A stretch of 64,000 nucleotides of DNA from assembly GCA_015501605.1 (NCBI GenBank), contig JADNRZ010000021.1, positions 372,001 through 436,000 of the forward strand, written 5' to 3'. Shown here piece by piece: positions 21,469 to 33,500 of this stretch. The position numbers and the translations under genes are program-made. Source of the DNA: Panaeolus papilionaceus (taxonomy: Eukaryota; Basidiomycota; Agaricomycetes; Agaricales). Position 1 is the first letter of the stretch; each line of letters opens with the position of its first letter. The notes under the pieces were generated by a model that saw nothing but the letters and a program-made list of their open reading frames with translations, was not told the origin of the DNA and did not search any database.

Positions 21469-22443
21469 CTAATCAAACTGCGATCTAATTTTGTTGACAG
21501 TGTCATGGTACAAGTCCTCCTCGAAGTCAAACTCGTTATTCTCTCGCAATCTACGCAATGCTTCCTTGCGGCATGCATTAGGCTTGGGCGAGTTGGCAAC
21601 CATGACGGCGTAACACTGGTTCAGGGGTTGGGGCAGGTCTGCGCGGAGAACTGGTTCCATAATGTAATGCCTCCAGTCGTTGCGCCACTTGATGGTGCAC
21701 ATGTGATGGTCAACGCAGGAGTCCATCTTCGGTATATAATCAGGAATCTGGACAATTTGGCGGACGACTTCATTTAGGCGAATCTTCAGCTTCATTATCG
21801 GCTCATATATCGACAGGTTGTCAAATTTCCAGTCTGGCGATGGAAGCTTAACGGCCTCCTCAACGAGTGCCCTCAGTCTGTCCCATCTCCAGTAGCCAGC
21901 CACAAGTTTCAACATAAAGAAAGGGTCCCCAGCGATCTGCGCAAGACCTTGGAAACAAAACTTCTCTGTCTCCTTCATGTCCCACTGGTCCGCAAGAAAA
22001 AGCATCCCAAGAAGATCCCTGAGCGTGTAGTCGTGATCCTGGGGTGGGCTAACCAAAACACAAGTGAGTATTACATCTAACCATCGCGGATATTAAAAAA
22101 CTTACTTGCTTCCGAACCTCAACCAGCGTATGAGGGGCTCAAAGTCATCGTGTTTTATCCCTTCAAGGACAAGCGGCATGTGGTTAGACCCCTCCTCCGC
22201 TGATCCAATGTCCTTTCCATCAGAGAACATGGCTTTAAAGACGGTGGAATAACAAGTCAGGCTGTCTTTGGTGAGCCAGAAACAGGTCCCTTGAACCTGA
22301 TAACGATGTGAGCACTGACCGCCAACTTATAGATCACAGAGGCCAAAAAAAAAACACACCATGACCACGAGTGGGGTTTCAGCTTTTGAGGGCAAGCTGT
22401 CAGTCGCTGTAGGTGACGGAGGGGTGGTCTGAGCTGAAGACAT
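21469..22443 (-). CDS. BTB/POZ-domain protein 1
   Basis: Three exons on the minus strand (22,443-22,360, 22,296-22,106, 22,048-21,469), with introns 63 and 57 nt, keep one frame of 284 aa. The N-terminus is MSSAQTTPPSPTATDSLPSK. The BTB core follows: QVQGTCFWLTKDSLTCYSTV, FKAMFSDGKDIGSAEEGSNH, MPLVLEGIKHDDFEPLIRWL, then TLRDLLGMLFLADQWDMKET. The C-terminal half has CVDHHMCTIKWRNDWRHYIM with a Cys/His cluster, as in many mushroom BTB proteins. BTB folds dimerise and can act as cullin-3 adaptors or chromatin factors; these lineage-expanded fungal proteins have no assigned target. It lies in tandem with BTB gene 2 and inside the large TIR element. Confidence 0.8.
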
Positions 22444-22586
22444 CGATACTGGTAGTGACAAAGAGGAAAAACCTAACGACGTCAGCTTGATTGCAAGTCG
22501 CTGGGGAGTAAGTCAAACTCAATCAACCTATTTATACTGCGAGAAGATAATAACAACCATTATCTACAAGCGAATAAACAATTTAT
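22444..22586. promoter_or_regulatory. Promoter region of BTB gene 1
   Basis: The interval holds the upstream region of BTB 1 and the 3' end of BTB 2. A minus-strand TATA-like GTATAAATAG occurs at about 22,528-22,537, roughly 90 nt before the ATG. Confidence 0.4.
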
Positions 22587-23892
22587 TTAGTTTGGGGCCC
22601 CCTCCTGAATAAGTCTTGAAATTTTCAGCCTTAGCTGCCGCAAAATGGAAGTCTCATTTCCCCAAGCTATAACCCAATCGTCGCATGTCTCCAAATCACT
22701 TCGTAAGTGTTCCTTGCAGCCTGGATTGATAGCGTCACAGTCAGCTAACGCATTCAAGAAGGAATCGCAAGCTTCCGGTGCAGGAACATTACTACAAAGA
22801 AGATCGGTTGTAACGTGTACCTGCCAAAGGTGGTCGCAGTTGATTTCGCAATCGTCATGCCTGTGGGTAACATCGCCTACATCCGGAATTGTAGGGAAAT
22901 GCCCTGCAATTGCCGCTCTTTGGACCATAATCGTGTCTCGTGTCAACGCTAGTGCCCGATATACTTTGAAGCTCAGCAAGCCAAGATCGGGTTGTGATTT
23001 GTTTAGCGGGGTGAAGACGAGCGCATTTATGGCACCATGAAGTAACGACTCGTCTCTGAACTTCAGGGCGGCATAGAGTCGGAAAGCAGGGCTCTGGGCA
23101 GGTATGTCCAGTTTCCGGACAAGCTGTTGTTCAGCTGACTTAAGATCCCATCTTTGAGCCAGCTCAACACATCGCATGATCAAGTCATTAGGATAGCTCT
23201 CGTCCTTTAATGGAGATTCATTCCACTCTCTATCAGCATTTGGTGAGTTAATTGTGAAAGTTTGTGCACGGAAAGCTAACCGATGTATTTTGATGACCTC
23301 TATGAAGAGCGCCATCTGCTCCTTGTTGACCCCATCTACTTTAATGGGAAAGGATTGCAAGACGCCAGGTTTTGACGGTTCAGGTCCGGGTCCTCTAGAT
23401 TTAGCGTCCTGGTAGTCCTGGAGATCCTTGTACAAAGATGCCATGTAGGCTGACTCGTCGACGTAACGGCTCACATCGACACAGAATACACTATTGTCAA
23501 CCTAATATTGCTAGGTGAGAGACGTTTTTTCACAACACATTGATATCAACTGACTTCAAACCAGCTGTACAACGGCATGCACGAATACAAGTTGTGCCAT
23601 TGTAACGACTGCACCTGGGCTGGCAGTGGCTGCTCTGGCTCCAAGTCCATATGATGGTCATCAACAGACACATGTAAAGGAGCTATGGGCTTGTCCGTTG
23701 TCTTTCTGATCGGCAGTCGTTGATTGGGTTCAAAATCCATAGGGGTGTCATCGACAGACAACTTATGGAAGCCACAGGTTTGTTCATCATTGTCGTGGTA
23801 GGGGAGCCAATCTGATTGTCAGAGTTAGGATTCTCAGCAGTAGGAGGAGTGCTGTTAGGTTGAACGTCGCCATCTAAAAGCATGCTATCCAC
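22587..23892 (-). CDS. BTB/POZ-domain protein 2 (possible frameshift near the N-terminus)
   Basis: The C-terminal exon (23,501-22,587) is joined through a 53-nt intron (23,554-23,502) to an upstream exon ending NLYSCMPLYSWFE, so the BTB start reads SWFEVDNSVFCVDVSRYVDE. It continues ASLYKDLQDYQDAKS, EQMALFIEVIKIHRLAFRAQ, YPNDLIMRCVELAQRWDLKS and a C-terminal Cys/His part (HDDCEINCDHLWQVHVTTDL). Before the BTB is an imperfect internal repeat, SVDDTPMDFEPNQRLP and SVDDHHMDLEPEQPLP. The upstream Met (MDSMLLDGDVQPNSTP at 23,892) is in another frame from about 23,765, so either a small intron or a 1-base indel separates them; the Met before SVDD at 23,761 is an alternative start. Parallel and adjacent to BTB 1, probably a tandem duplicate. 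Confidence 0.7.
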
Positions 23893-24170
23893 AATGGGAG
23901 ATGATGCAGGGGAATGGATGGGCTTGGATTATCCATATCAAGTGTTTAGATTAGTCCTCGGTTCTTTCAGCCTAGATGTTTTATAAGTACGAGACAGCAT
24001 TTCGCCGATATTATGCCATTAACTAACAATTTTCCGTTGATAACAGTCTATATTTATATCCCTTGTTTGTTGGTTAATGGCAGATCTGATGCGATAGTCT
24101 TTATCCGGAGGTGAGTTCTGAATCGTTTATAATTGGTATTGCTACTGAAAACCTCCATTACTTTCATAGG

Positions 24171-26275
24171 ATGGTCTTTCCCTCTCTTCCTGACTGTGAA
24201 ACGGCGCCGAATTGGCCTGCCTCTATCATCATTGCTACTGGACAAATATACAATGCATACTCGTCGACTACCCGCTTAGTAGAATCTGGAAATTATAATA
24301 GTCATCAGGTCGCTGCCCACCTGCATGTATTCCATACCCAGGTTCAGCCTCTCATCGAATCGATAAGGAACCAGGAGCCTCTTCTAGAGGATTGGATCTC
24401 CGATGTATGTGAGATCATGCTTGATTTGCATGAAGAGCTTCAAAAGATCAAGAAGGATGCCCAGTTGGTGTCGCACTATCTATTGTTTACTGGATCTTTT
24501 GAAGTAATATTTCGATGAAATAGATCACAAGGGACATCAGCAATACCCGTCAATCCCTATGTTCTTGTTTATACGGGACAGCCAGGCAGGCCCGCCAAGC
24601 GCATCAGTCAAGATGCACTCCAATGGGCATCAAGGTGCAGCCTCAAACTCAAGCAGATCGCAGCCCTATTTGGTGTCCACCAGAATCACCTTTGTCTTCA
24701 GATGCAGGCTGCAGGTTTATCAACATCACGATATACTGATATTGATGATGAAGAACTCAATGATATTGTTCGCGACGAGATGTCAAATCGACCAGATACA
24801 GGTGTTGCATACTTGACAGGTTATCTACGGGCCCACCACAAACTTCGCATCCAACATTCCAGAATCCGAACAGCCGTGCAACAGGTGGATGCTGTAGGAG
24901 CAACCCTTCGTAAACAAGCAGCGGCCAAGAAGCCACGTGGCAACTATCACGTCTCAGGACCGCATGCTCTTTGGCATATAGACAGCCACCATAAGTTAAT
25001 CAAATGGGGGATAGTCATACATGGTGTAATCAACGGTTATTCAAGAAAGGTGTGTTAGATTATATTATATTAAACATTCCCCTTATTTTGACACAATTAC
25101 CTACAGATAACGGGGCTTAGGGCCAGCACATCTAATTCAGCAAACACTGTCATTGACATGTTTATTGACTCTATCTTAGAGCACGGTATTCCATCTCGCG
25201 TGCGTGGCGATCGTGGAGGAGAGAACCGTGATGTGTCCATTGCGATGATCCGATTTCGTGGACGCAATCGCGGAAGTTTTCTTTGGGGCCCCAGTGTCCA
25301 CAACACGCCAATTGAGAGACTCTGGGTAGAGCTAGGGCGGAGGTTCTGTCGGGCTTGGAGAGTTTTCTTCCTTCGTTTGGCACGCCTGCATAATCTTGTC
25401 CAGGACAACCCCGTTCACCGATGGTTGTTGCAATATCTCTTTCTTGAAATGATAAACAAGGACTGCAAGTCCTTTGTAGAGGAATGGAATGCACATCCCA
25501 TGCGTAATCGAAACAACAAAAGTCCCAACGTAATTAATTTCACTTCGTTTATTTATGATAATTAATTTCAAGAACGCTAACCATGTTTTACAATATACAG
25601 GATCTTGAAATTGAAGGGATGATCAAATATGGCGTATACGACAGCACACTCAGCTCATTTACGTTCACCGACGAATGTGAAGGTCTTCGGGAAGAAGACA
25701 TTGAAATGTACTATCAATACCCTAGGGAGAGAGCTGGTAGTGGAGACGAAGCAGATTCCAACAGCGAAGATGCAGAGAGTATGGATCTTGATGCAAGTGA
25801 TTGCGGGTCTGATGATGGTGAGGGGAGTTCATTGGAAGGCAGCGACAACAACATGTATAGTGACAGTGAAGAGGGGGAGGAGGGGGATGTAGACGTAAAA
25901 ATAGATGAAGTCGATTTTAGCGAGGATGAGGCGGAGGATGATGACTTGCACGAGGTAGATCCTGCCGCTGATGTCGACCCCAACATACATCACGAGGCAG
26001 TCGATGTTCCCGACGGAAGGTGTCCATTCACCAAGGACCAATTGGCCACTTTTAAGATATTTATTGAAGAGATTCACCAGGAAGGGCAGCTACCTCATGG
26101 ATATGGTGTTCAGCCAGATGAATGGGAAGACGGAGTGTATTCCGAAGTTGAAGAGTTGCCAATTGGACACGCTCAACGAACCAAATTGATCCATCTTCCT
26201 AACTGTGTGTGGCAGGCAAGATCTGTATTATGGGCGCAGGCCCTGTGTCTTCTGGAAACATCGGAGGTGTTATAG
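24171..26275 (+). CDS. DDE/rve-like integrase core protein of the large element
   Basis: Four exons: 24,171-24,469, 24,524-25,049, 25,107-25,529 and 25,601-26,275, about 640 aa. Donor 1 (GTCGCA) is weak and chosen to keep frame. An N-terminal helical region is followed by a GQPGRPAKRISQDALQWASR segment and a helix-turn-helix (KLKQIAALFGVHQNHLCLQM). The catalytic core has its first Asp in LWHIDSHHKLIKWG, its second Asp in RVRGDRGGEN and its Glu in HNTPIERLW; EEWNAHPMRN closes the core. The C-terminal exon is strongly acidic (SEDAESMDLDASDCGSDDGE). It matches a family of uncharacterised eukaryotic proteins labelled integrase core domain. It would cut and join DNA in the nucleus; all three acidic residues are present. 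A 5'-UTR intron (24,111-24,169) probably precedes the ATG. It is the only recombinase in the TIR unit. Confidence 0.75.
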
Positions 26276-26393
26276 CACTTGTAGTTATTGTATATATAGA
26301 GTATGAATGTAGGGCACATTCTTTCAGCGCTATTTCCCCCTAGTGATAGTGCCCATCCATTCTTTATTCTACATCTCTATTTCTAAATCCACT
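26276..26393. promoter_or_regulatory. Promoter interval of the 26.4-kb gene
   Basis: Short spacer between two same-strand genes; TATATATAG near 26,292-26,300 lies about 95 bases before the ATG. Confidence 0.35.
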
Positions 26394-27840
26394 ATGACCA
26401 GCCATCACAAGCGCAAGGCAGCAGAACCGGACTCGTCTATTGAGATCATCCCTCCTCCTTCCACCCAGCCCGGGTCCCCCCCACCCAAGAGAGCTCGTTA
26501 CAACACCAGCACCAGCACCTCTGCCACCAAAGCCAAGGACGACGACGACAGCAATAGCAACAGCAGCAATCAGTCACTCGCTAAATCCAGTACCAGTGCA
26601 GGCGCCGCCAATCCCGCTTTTGCATTCAAAGGTTTTTTATTGTCACAGATCAAGTCTGATAAAGGTGCCGCCCGAAAGGAGACCAACAGCCAAGGCGGTA
26701 AGGGACCTTCAGCAAGGGCAGCAGCGTCCACCTCGGCTTCCTCTCGCACTAAGAAGAAGGCCCAAACCGACGTTATCTGGCGACCACGTACAGTGGACTC
26801 TTTCCGAGCACGGATTGTGATGATCATACCCTATGGTGTTAGATCGGTATGTCACCCAGACTCTGCACCATTTTCTGATTAATAGCTCTTATATTTCAGG
26901 CCCCTTTATCCAATCGTAACAAGTACAACTTGCCGTTCAACATTCGCAAGAACCCCTTTTGGAACAAAGAGATGGGTTTTCTTGCATCTAAGAGGTTTGC
27001 AGTTCGTGCTCCGGATTCAGAGGGATTTGTATTCAATGTCGACTGGTCTGAGGATCGTTTCTTCGAGGAGATCAGCTCGCTTCTCCCCAATGCAGTTGAG
27101 AAGATGCTTGAGAGCCACCACAAAGAGAAGAATGGTCCCCGTGTCTGGCTTCCCTGTGTCAAAGCTGGTGGTAAGTTCTTTGTGCATCCAGCAGATGGGC
27201 CGTATTCTGCTGCTGCAATGAGGGATATCTGCGGTCTGGCTGGCAATACCTGGCGTTGTGACGACAACAATGGGATCTTCATTGGTAAGTCATCGCTCCA
27301 ATTTTATTTATACTATTTACTATTTGTTATTCATTTCATTATATAGTGTCAACGGCTAAGATCTCCTTTGGTGAAGACGACGTGGATTCAGATAAAGAAA
27401 ATCAAGACGAAGATGTCCTTATGGCCAACGCATCAGCAAGCCACAGGCCAGCCAAAGCATTGCCAGCATCTGATTCATACAAGCCAACCTGTGCAGCAGC
27501 CCAAAAATCAAAGAAGAAATTGGAGTATATCGATGGTGAGTACTGTGTTTTGAATCACTTCCCATTTCAACAACACTGAAACATAGCAGTGACCGATGAC
27601 GAGTCTGATGGGGTTTCCACCAGCTCACACAGTGGAGACACGGAGCCAGCTGCAAGCCACACAGGCACTCCTGCTGTTGATCTTGACCAGTCCTTCTCAG
27701 ATTTTACTATTGGTTACTCACGCCGCCCGTCTGCTCTCTCCAGTTCCTCGCGCTGCCCGTCTGCCCTTGCTGGTTCCTCCCACTTTGGCTGCAAGCCTGA
27801 CACCCCTGCCTATTCTGTTTATTGCCCTTCATTGCCTTAA
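26394..27840 (+). CDS. Probable nuclear protein of the large element, function unknown
   Basis: Four exons (26,394-26,846, 26,900-27,284, 27,347-27,535, 27,590-27,840) join in frame to about 425 aa. The low-complexity N-terminus MTSHHKRKAAEPDSSIEIIP continues to PPPKRARYNTSTSTS, a likely nuclear localisation signal. A conserved-looking central part follows, with WRPRTVDSFRARIVMIIPYG, NLPFNIRKNPFWNKEMGFLA, FVFNVDWSEDRFFEEISSLL, VWLPCVKAGGKFFVHPADGP and DICGLAGNTWRC. An acidic, Ser-rich tail closes it. I recognise no catalytic motif. It could be a DNA- or chromatin-associated accessory protein of the transposon; that is inference from its location directly downstream of the integrase. Clean splicing supports a functional frame. 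Confidence 0.7.
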
Positions 27841-28507
27841 TTTCACTTCACGTCATTCTTCTTGTTGCTGATTTCATCATGTCCGAGTATATATTAATGT
27901 CACTACCTAATGTGCTCTTGTCTATACCTTTTTCCGTAATACCTTCCACCCCTTCATCCTCTCCTTTATCTCGTTTACCCACCCTCTCCTCTCCTTTAAC
28001 ATGTCCATCCATTTCTTCTTTATCTTGCCCCTTCCACGCTCTTCATCTCACCCTTTCTACCCTCTCTTTTTCCTTGCCCTTCCCCTCGCTCCTGTACCTT
28101 GCCCTCTACACTATCTGCTATATCTCCTACTCTCCCTCCCTTATCTCCCTTATCTCCGACTCCTTAGATCTCTCTTATCTTGTCTAGTTGTTATCTTGTC
28201 GCTCTCAATGGTCCTGCTTGCTAGTTATCGCTCTTTGGCTTTAGGTAGACTACTTTAGTTAGAGACATGTTCACTACATATCACAAATTGGGACTGTTGC
28301 TCAGCATGCTAAACTTGGAAGCCACATGTCGCAATCTTTGGTGAGTTATATGATGGAGATGTAATTATCCCATCACTCCATCTTATCTTGCTTATCTTTT
28401 ATCTGTATCTCTTATCTCCGTCTCTTAATCTAGGCCTTATGCAGGCTCCAGTGCGTGACAGTACTCAATATTCAGCCTCCGACAAGCGTGCCATATTGCC
28501 TTATTGC
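27841..28507. other. Pyrimidine-rich non-coding stretch
   Basis: Dense CTCTCC/TTATCTCC runs on the plus strand; no gene supported. It ends at the ATTGC target site of the LTR element (28,503-28,507). Confidence 0.55.
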
Positions 28508-28912
28508 TGTCAGGGGATCTCCTGCTACCTCCTATTCCTTTCCTTATTACCATCTCTCTGTCTCTCCTTTCTCCATTTCCTTTGCTCTATCTCATTATCT
28601 GGACATATCATGGACTCATAGATATTATATTACACTCTCCTTTAGTTGCCATTCATTCATTATTTAGTTGTTGCCACTGTTCCATAGTCATTCCTTTGTG
28701 TTTCCCTTTGTTTGTTTCCAAAGGCATTGTTTGGCATCAAGGCTGATGCCAATGCCAGCTCATCACTTAAATAGCTGTTTCACCTGGGTTTGATCCTTTA
28801 CCTCTTTCTCTTTGGATCTCCCCCAGGTGAGCCTACTTCCTGTATTTATGTAGAGCTGATATATATCTTTGGATCTCCCCCAGGACTTGTGTGTGTCTGA
28901 GGTGCCCTTACA
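28508..28912 (+). repeat. 5' LTR
   Basis: Begins TGTCAGGGGATC and ends GAGGTGCCCTTACA, 405 bp. It contains TAAATA at 28,768-28,773 and the putative transcript start near 28,800. Confidence 0.95.
28768..28809 (+). promoter_or_regulatory. LTR promoter: TATA-like box and probable transcript start
   Basis: TAAATA at 28,768-28,773 lies 27 bases before ACCTCTTTCT (28,800-28,809). That 10-mer is the exact reverse complement of AGAAAGAGGT located 2 bases after the LTR. In Tf1/sushi-type elements the mRNA 5' end pairs with the PBS to prime reverse transcription; the spacing fits a transcript start at about 28,800. Confidence 0.6.
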
Positions 28913-28914
28913 GT

Positions 28915-28924
28915 AGAAAGAGGT
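28915..28924 (+). promoter_or_regulatory. Putative self-priming primer-binding site
   Basis: AGAAAGAGGT, complementary to the predicted first bases of the element transcript. I see no tRNA-type PBS starting TGG directly at the LTR edge. Confidence 0.55.
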
Positions 28925-29042
28925 CACCTTGGAGACTGAGACTGCATACAGTCTGTTACATCCTCTGTTCTGCTTCTTCTGTTCAGCTGCATTATAGACT
29001 CTGTGCTTTCTCCCTCTCCTCTCTTCTCCCTGTCTGGCAACC

Positions 29043-30374
29043 ATGGATCTCCATACTTCACCACCTCCAGCTGCTTCTGTCTCTCTGTCTCAGTTGCCTT
29101 CCCTGGAAGACCAGGTATCCTCCATGCTTGCTCAGCAGGAATCCCAACAGGTAGCTATCTCCCACTTGAGGTCTTCTGTTCTTTCCTTGCTTCATTATTT
29201 TTCTTCTACCTTTAATCCTCCTTCTTCCCTTTCCCTTTCTCTTTCTTCTTCCTCCCCTTCTTCCTCTCCTGTTTCTTCTACTTTTCCCCCACTCCCTTCC
29301 CACTCTGTTGGACAGCTGACAGATGGGATACTACACTCTTTAAACCATGGAACTGTAGATAGAAACTTTTCCCCTTCTTCTTCTTTCCCTTTACCTAGTG
29401 TAAACATGGAACAATCTTCACCTTCTCCTCACCCTCTTTCTTCTTCTCATTTTATTAGTGTACCTATGGAACATTCTTCTTCTTCTTCTTCTTCTTCTAG
29501 TAGTAGTCTTCCTCTTCCCCCCACTTCTATTCGGTCATCCAATAGAGTGGATCCTCCCCTCCCCACTGTCTCTTCTGGTTGCCCCAGTGGAATAGTGTCT
29601 TCCCCTCTCCTCACTGCCTCTTCTGGTTATCCTAGTGGAGTAGTGCATCCCTCTGCCCCTTCTTCTCATCGTCTTGGGACTCCTTTGATGATTGCAGAAA
29701 AGGTTAGGCCAGCTCCTCCTCCCCGGTATGATGGTGATCGTCTCAAGGGCAAAGCCTTCTACAACTCTCTCATGGGATACTTTAGACTTCGTCCAGATCT
29801 CTTTCCTGACGAGTCTACCATGATTAGTTGGGCCCTCACGTTCATGTCTGCTGGTCGAGCTGCTCTATGGTCCTGCAGGATCTTTGAGCTCATTGAGGAA
29901 GGTTCCTCCCCTTACGCAACTTGGGATCACTTTGCTGAAGACTTTCGCAAAGAGTTCTTCCCCTTGCGTGAGCAGGAAACTGCTGCCCTCATCTTGGAAG
30001 GTACCTTCTACTTCCAAGGGGATCGTTCTGTTGACGATTATGTCGACTCCTTCCGTGACCTTGTTGCTGAAGCTGGCTACTCTGACCCCTCCTACATCGT
30101 GGTCAAGTTCCGTCGTGGCCTCCACCCCTCCATCACTGATCATCTCAGTAAGCAGGTAGCTTCACATCCAGCTCATAACGATCCCTCTGGCTGGTATGAA
30201 TTGGCCCGCCTTGTTGCTCTCAACTTGGCTGCTAATGACACCTTCCATCCGCAGCCTCCTCCTCCTGTGCCTAGCCCACTCTCTTCTCTTCCTCCTTCCT
30301 TCTCACATTTCCTTGACCCCTCCCCTGGTCCTTTGTCTATTCGCACCACTCATGCCCCTTACGAAAGCCTGTGA
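29043..30374 (+). CDS. gag: Gag polyprotein of the Ty3/Gypsy element
   Basis: 443 aa from ATG 29,043. A long Ser/Pro-rich N-terminus with a start MDLHTSPPPAASVSLSQLPS and a run of Ser residues near 29,479-29,510 is followed by the capsid-like Retrotrans_gag region (APPPRYDGDRLKGKAFYNSL, WALTFMSAGRAALW, FAEDFRKEFFPLREQETAAL, VDDYVDSFRDLVAEAGYSDP). It forms the virus-like particle that houses reverse transcription. A TGA at 30,372-30,374 stops it, but the frame continues open to 30,632 after one stop codon, so the original gag may have been longer. I see no CCHC zinc knuckle. Confidence 0.85.
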   Translation: MDLHTSPPPAASVSLSQLPSLEDQVSSMLAQQESQQVAISHLRSSVLSLLHYFSSTFNPPSSLSLSLSSSSPSSSPVSSTFPPLPSHSVGQLTDGILHSLNHGTVDRNFSPSSSFPLPSVNMEQSSPSPHPLSSSHFISVPMEHSSSSSSSSSSSLPLPPTSIRSSNRVDPPLPTVSSGCPSGIVSSPLLTASSGYPSGVVHPSAPSSHRLGTPLMIAEKVRPAPPPRYDGDRLKGKAFYNSLMGYFRLRPDLFPDESTMISWALTFMSAGRAALWSCRIFELIEEGSSPYATWDHFAEDFRKEFFPLREQETAALILEGTFYFQGDRSVDDYVDSFRDLVAEAGYSDPSYIVVKFRRGLHPSITDHLSKQVASHPAHNDPSGWYELARLVALNLAANDTFHPQPPPPVPSPLSSLPPSFSHFLDPSPGPLSIRTTHAPYESL

Positions 30375-30559
30375 CAAGTGAAGTCTCTGTGCAAACGCCT
30401 GCACAAACTCCACCCTGTCCAAAGTCATCCTGACTCTCGTAATCGGTATGCTCCTCTGGTTGATGAGACTCCATCTCTCCCAGATGAAGACAAGGTTCCC
30501 TCCTCTCCATCCTCCCTCCATGATCCTTCTGCTCCGCCCCGCCTACCTCGTCGCTCCAA

Positions 30560-33500
30560 ATGGGAATGTCGTCGCCTTCCATCCTCGTGCACCATCTCTT
30601 CTCTTGCACCTGGACCTACTCCCTTCACCTGAAGGTTGAGATAGAACCACCGACTCCCATGAGGCTCGATCTGTCAAGGCCTTGCTCGACACTGGCGCTA
30701 CTGGTCTGTTCATCGATCGAGAGTACGTCAAGTCCAACCGAATTGCCACCAGGAAGCTCAGCCGCCCCATCCCTGTTCGTAACGTGGATGGAACGCTCAA
30801 CGAGTCTGGTTCAATTACTGAGGTGGTTGACTTGATCCTCCGGTACAACGGCCACACAGAACGTGCACTCTTCTGTGTCACGGGCTTAGGGAAGCAGAAG
30901 CTGATCATTGGATACACTTGGTTCAGGGATCACAATCCTGAAGTCAATTGGGAAACTGGAGAAGTCAAGATGTCTCGTTGCAAGCCTAGCAGTCGATGCT
31001 TTGGTTGCAAGAAGGAACTCAATGAGGAAAAGAAGGCTGCTCGTAAGGAAGAAGCCAAGGTGAATGCCTGCCGCTCTGGTCCTGCCCCCTCTCTCACCCC
31101 TGAAGAGTCTTCCCCTGAAGATTCTGATGATCTCAAGTCCTCTGATCTGCCATTTGATCTTGAGGAAGGTGATCGTGTCTGGGTTTCTGGCTTACTCCCC
31201 GAGGAAGCTGAAGAGCATATCAAGCTACTTCAACCATCAGTCAACGCCTGGCTGAAGGTTTCTTGCGTAACTCTGCTCCTCAACCAGAACAGACCACTCT
31301 CCCTTCCTCACCTCATGGTCCAGTCCCTGACTATCAGAGTCTCTTCCATCGTGTCTTCTCTGAAGCTGAGTTTCTTAAGCTTCCTGAGAGAAGACCTTGG
31401 GATCATGCAATTGAGCTCATTCCTGGAGCCCAACCCAAGGGATGCAAGGTTTACCCATTAAACCCTGCAGAACGTGAAGAGGCTGAGCGCTTCCTTGCTG
31501 AGAACGAGGCTCAGGGAAAGATTCGCCGCTCCAAGTCCCCCATGGCATCACCAGTCTTCTTTGTGAAGAAAAAGGATGGCTCCCTTCGTCTGGTCCAGGA
31601 CTATCGCATGCTCAACGATATGACTGTGAAGAACAAGTACCCTCTCCCTCTCATCTCTGACCTTATCAACCAACTTCGTGGTGCGCGCTACTTCACCAAG
31701 CTTGACATTCGTTGGGGTTTCAACAATGTCCGCATCAAAGAAGGAGATGAGTGGAAGGCTGCTTTTCGCACTCACAGAGGTCTCTTCGAACCTCTTGTCA
31801 TGTTCTTTGGTCTCACCAACAGTCCTGCCACCTTCCAAACCATGATGAACGAGATCTTCCAAGACATGATCTCTGAAGGTGTGGTTGTGGTATACCTGGA
31901 TGACATCCTGATCTTCACCAAGGATATTCCTGAGCATCGAGAGGTCACTCATAGGGTCCTGAAGCGTCTAGAGGAACATGGTCTCTGCCTCCGCCTGGAG
32001 AAATGCGAATTTGAGAAGACACGCATTGAGTACCTTGGGCTTATTGTTGCTGAGAACCGAGTCGAGATGGATCCTGTCAAAGTTGCTGGAGTTGCTCAAT
32101 GGCCCACCCCCACCAATAGGAAAGAAGTCCAATCTTTCCTGGGTTTTGCCAACTTCTATCGACGGTTCATCAAGGACTTCTCTCATCATGCACGTCCCCT
32201 CTTTGACCTTACCAAGAGCTCCACTGAGTTTTCCTGGTCTCCTGCTGCCGCTACTGCCTTCCAGTCCATCAAGGATGCTGTCACCTCTTCCCCTGTCCTT
32301 GCTGCTCCCAATGATGATCTCCCTTTCCGGCTTGAAGCTGACTCTTCAGACTTCGCCACTGGTGCTGTACTCTCCCAGCAGTCTCCAGAAGATGGAAAGT
32401 GGCATCCCATTGCTTTCTTCTCCAAGTCACTCTCTCCTGTCGAAAGGAACTATGAGATTCATGACAAGGAAATGCTTGCAATCATTCGAGCCTTGCAGGA
32501 ATGGAGACACTTCCTTGAGGGTGCCCGCCACAAGTTTGAGATCTGGACTGACCACAAGAACTTGGAGTACTTCATGTCATCTCAGAACCTCAACCACAGG
32601 CAAGCCTGCTGGTCTCTCACTCTGGCACGCTTTGACTTTGTCATGCAGCACAAGGCAGGAGCTACTATGGGAAAAGCAGATGCCCTCTCACGTCGGTCTG
32701 ACCATGGTTCTAGTGAACGTGACAACCAGAACATCACCCTCCTCACCCCAGGGATGTTTGCAGTTGTGCACTAGAAGGTCTGGAATTTGTTGGACAGGAA
32801 CGCTCTCTGGTTCATGAGATCCGTCGACATTCCAAGGAGGCCTCTGATCTTGAGGACACTGTGGCCAAGGCAGTCAAGGCACTCAGAAAGACTGGATCTC
32901 AGTCTCTTCGCTCCTCAGAGTGGGATGAAGCTGATGGTCTTATCTACTTCTGTGGAAAGCTCTATGTTCCACCAGGTGGTGATCTTCGTCGTCGCATTGT
33001 GGCTCTCTGTCATGACTCCACTCTTGCTGGACACCCTGGACGTTGGAAGACCTTGGAGCTTGTGTCTAGGAACTACTGGTGGCCACGCATGTCTAAGTTC
33101 ATTGGACTCTACACCAGCACCTGTGACATGTGTCTTAGGACCAAGACCATCAGGCAACGACCCCTTGGAGAGCTTGAGCCCCTTGCAGTTCCTGACCGCC
33201 GTTGGGACCATATCAGTGTGGACTTCATTGTCGAGCTTCCTGAGTCCAATGGTTATGATGCCATCATGGTTGTTGTTGACTCCCTTTCCAAACGCGCCCA
33301 CTTCACTGCTACCACTACCACTGTCTCTGCCCTAGGCACTGCCCGTATGTATCGTGACCATATCTGGAAACTCCATGGCCTTCCATCCAAGGTAGTCTCT
33401 GATCGCGGTCCACAGTTCATTGCAGAGTTCACTACTGAACTCTACAGGCTGCTTGGGATTGAGCCAGCTCGTAGCACTGCCTATCACCCTCAAACTGATG

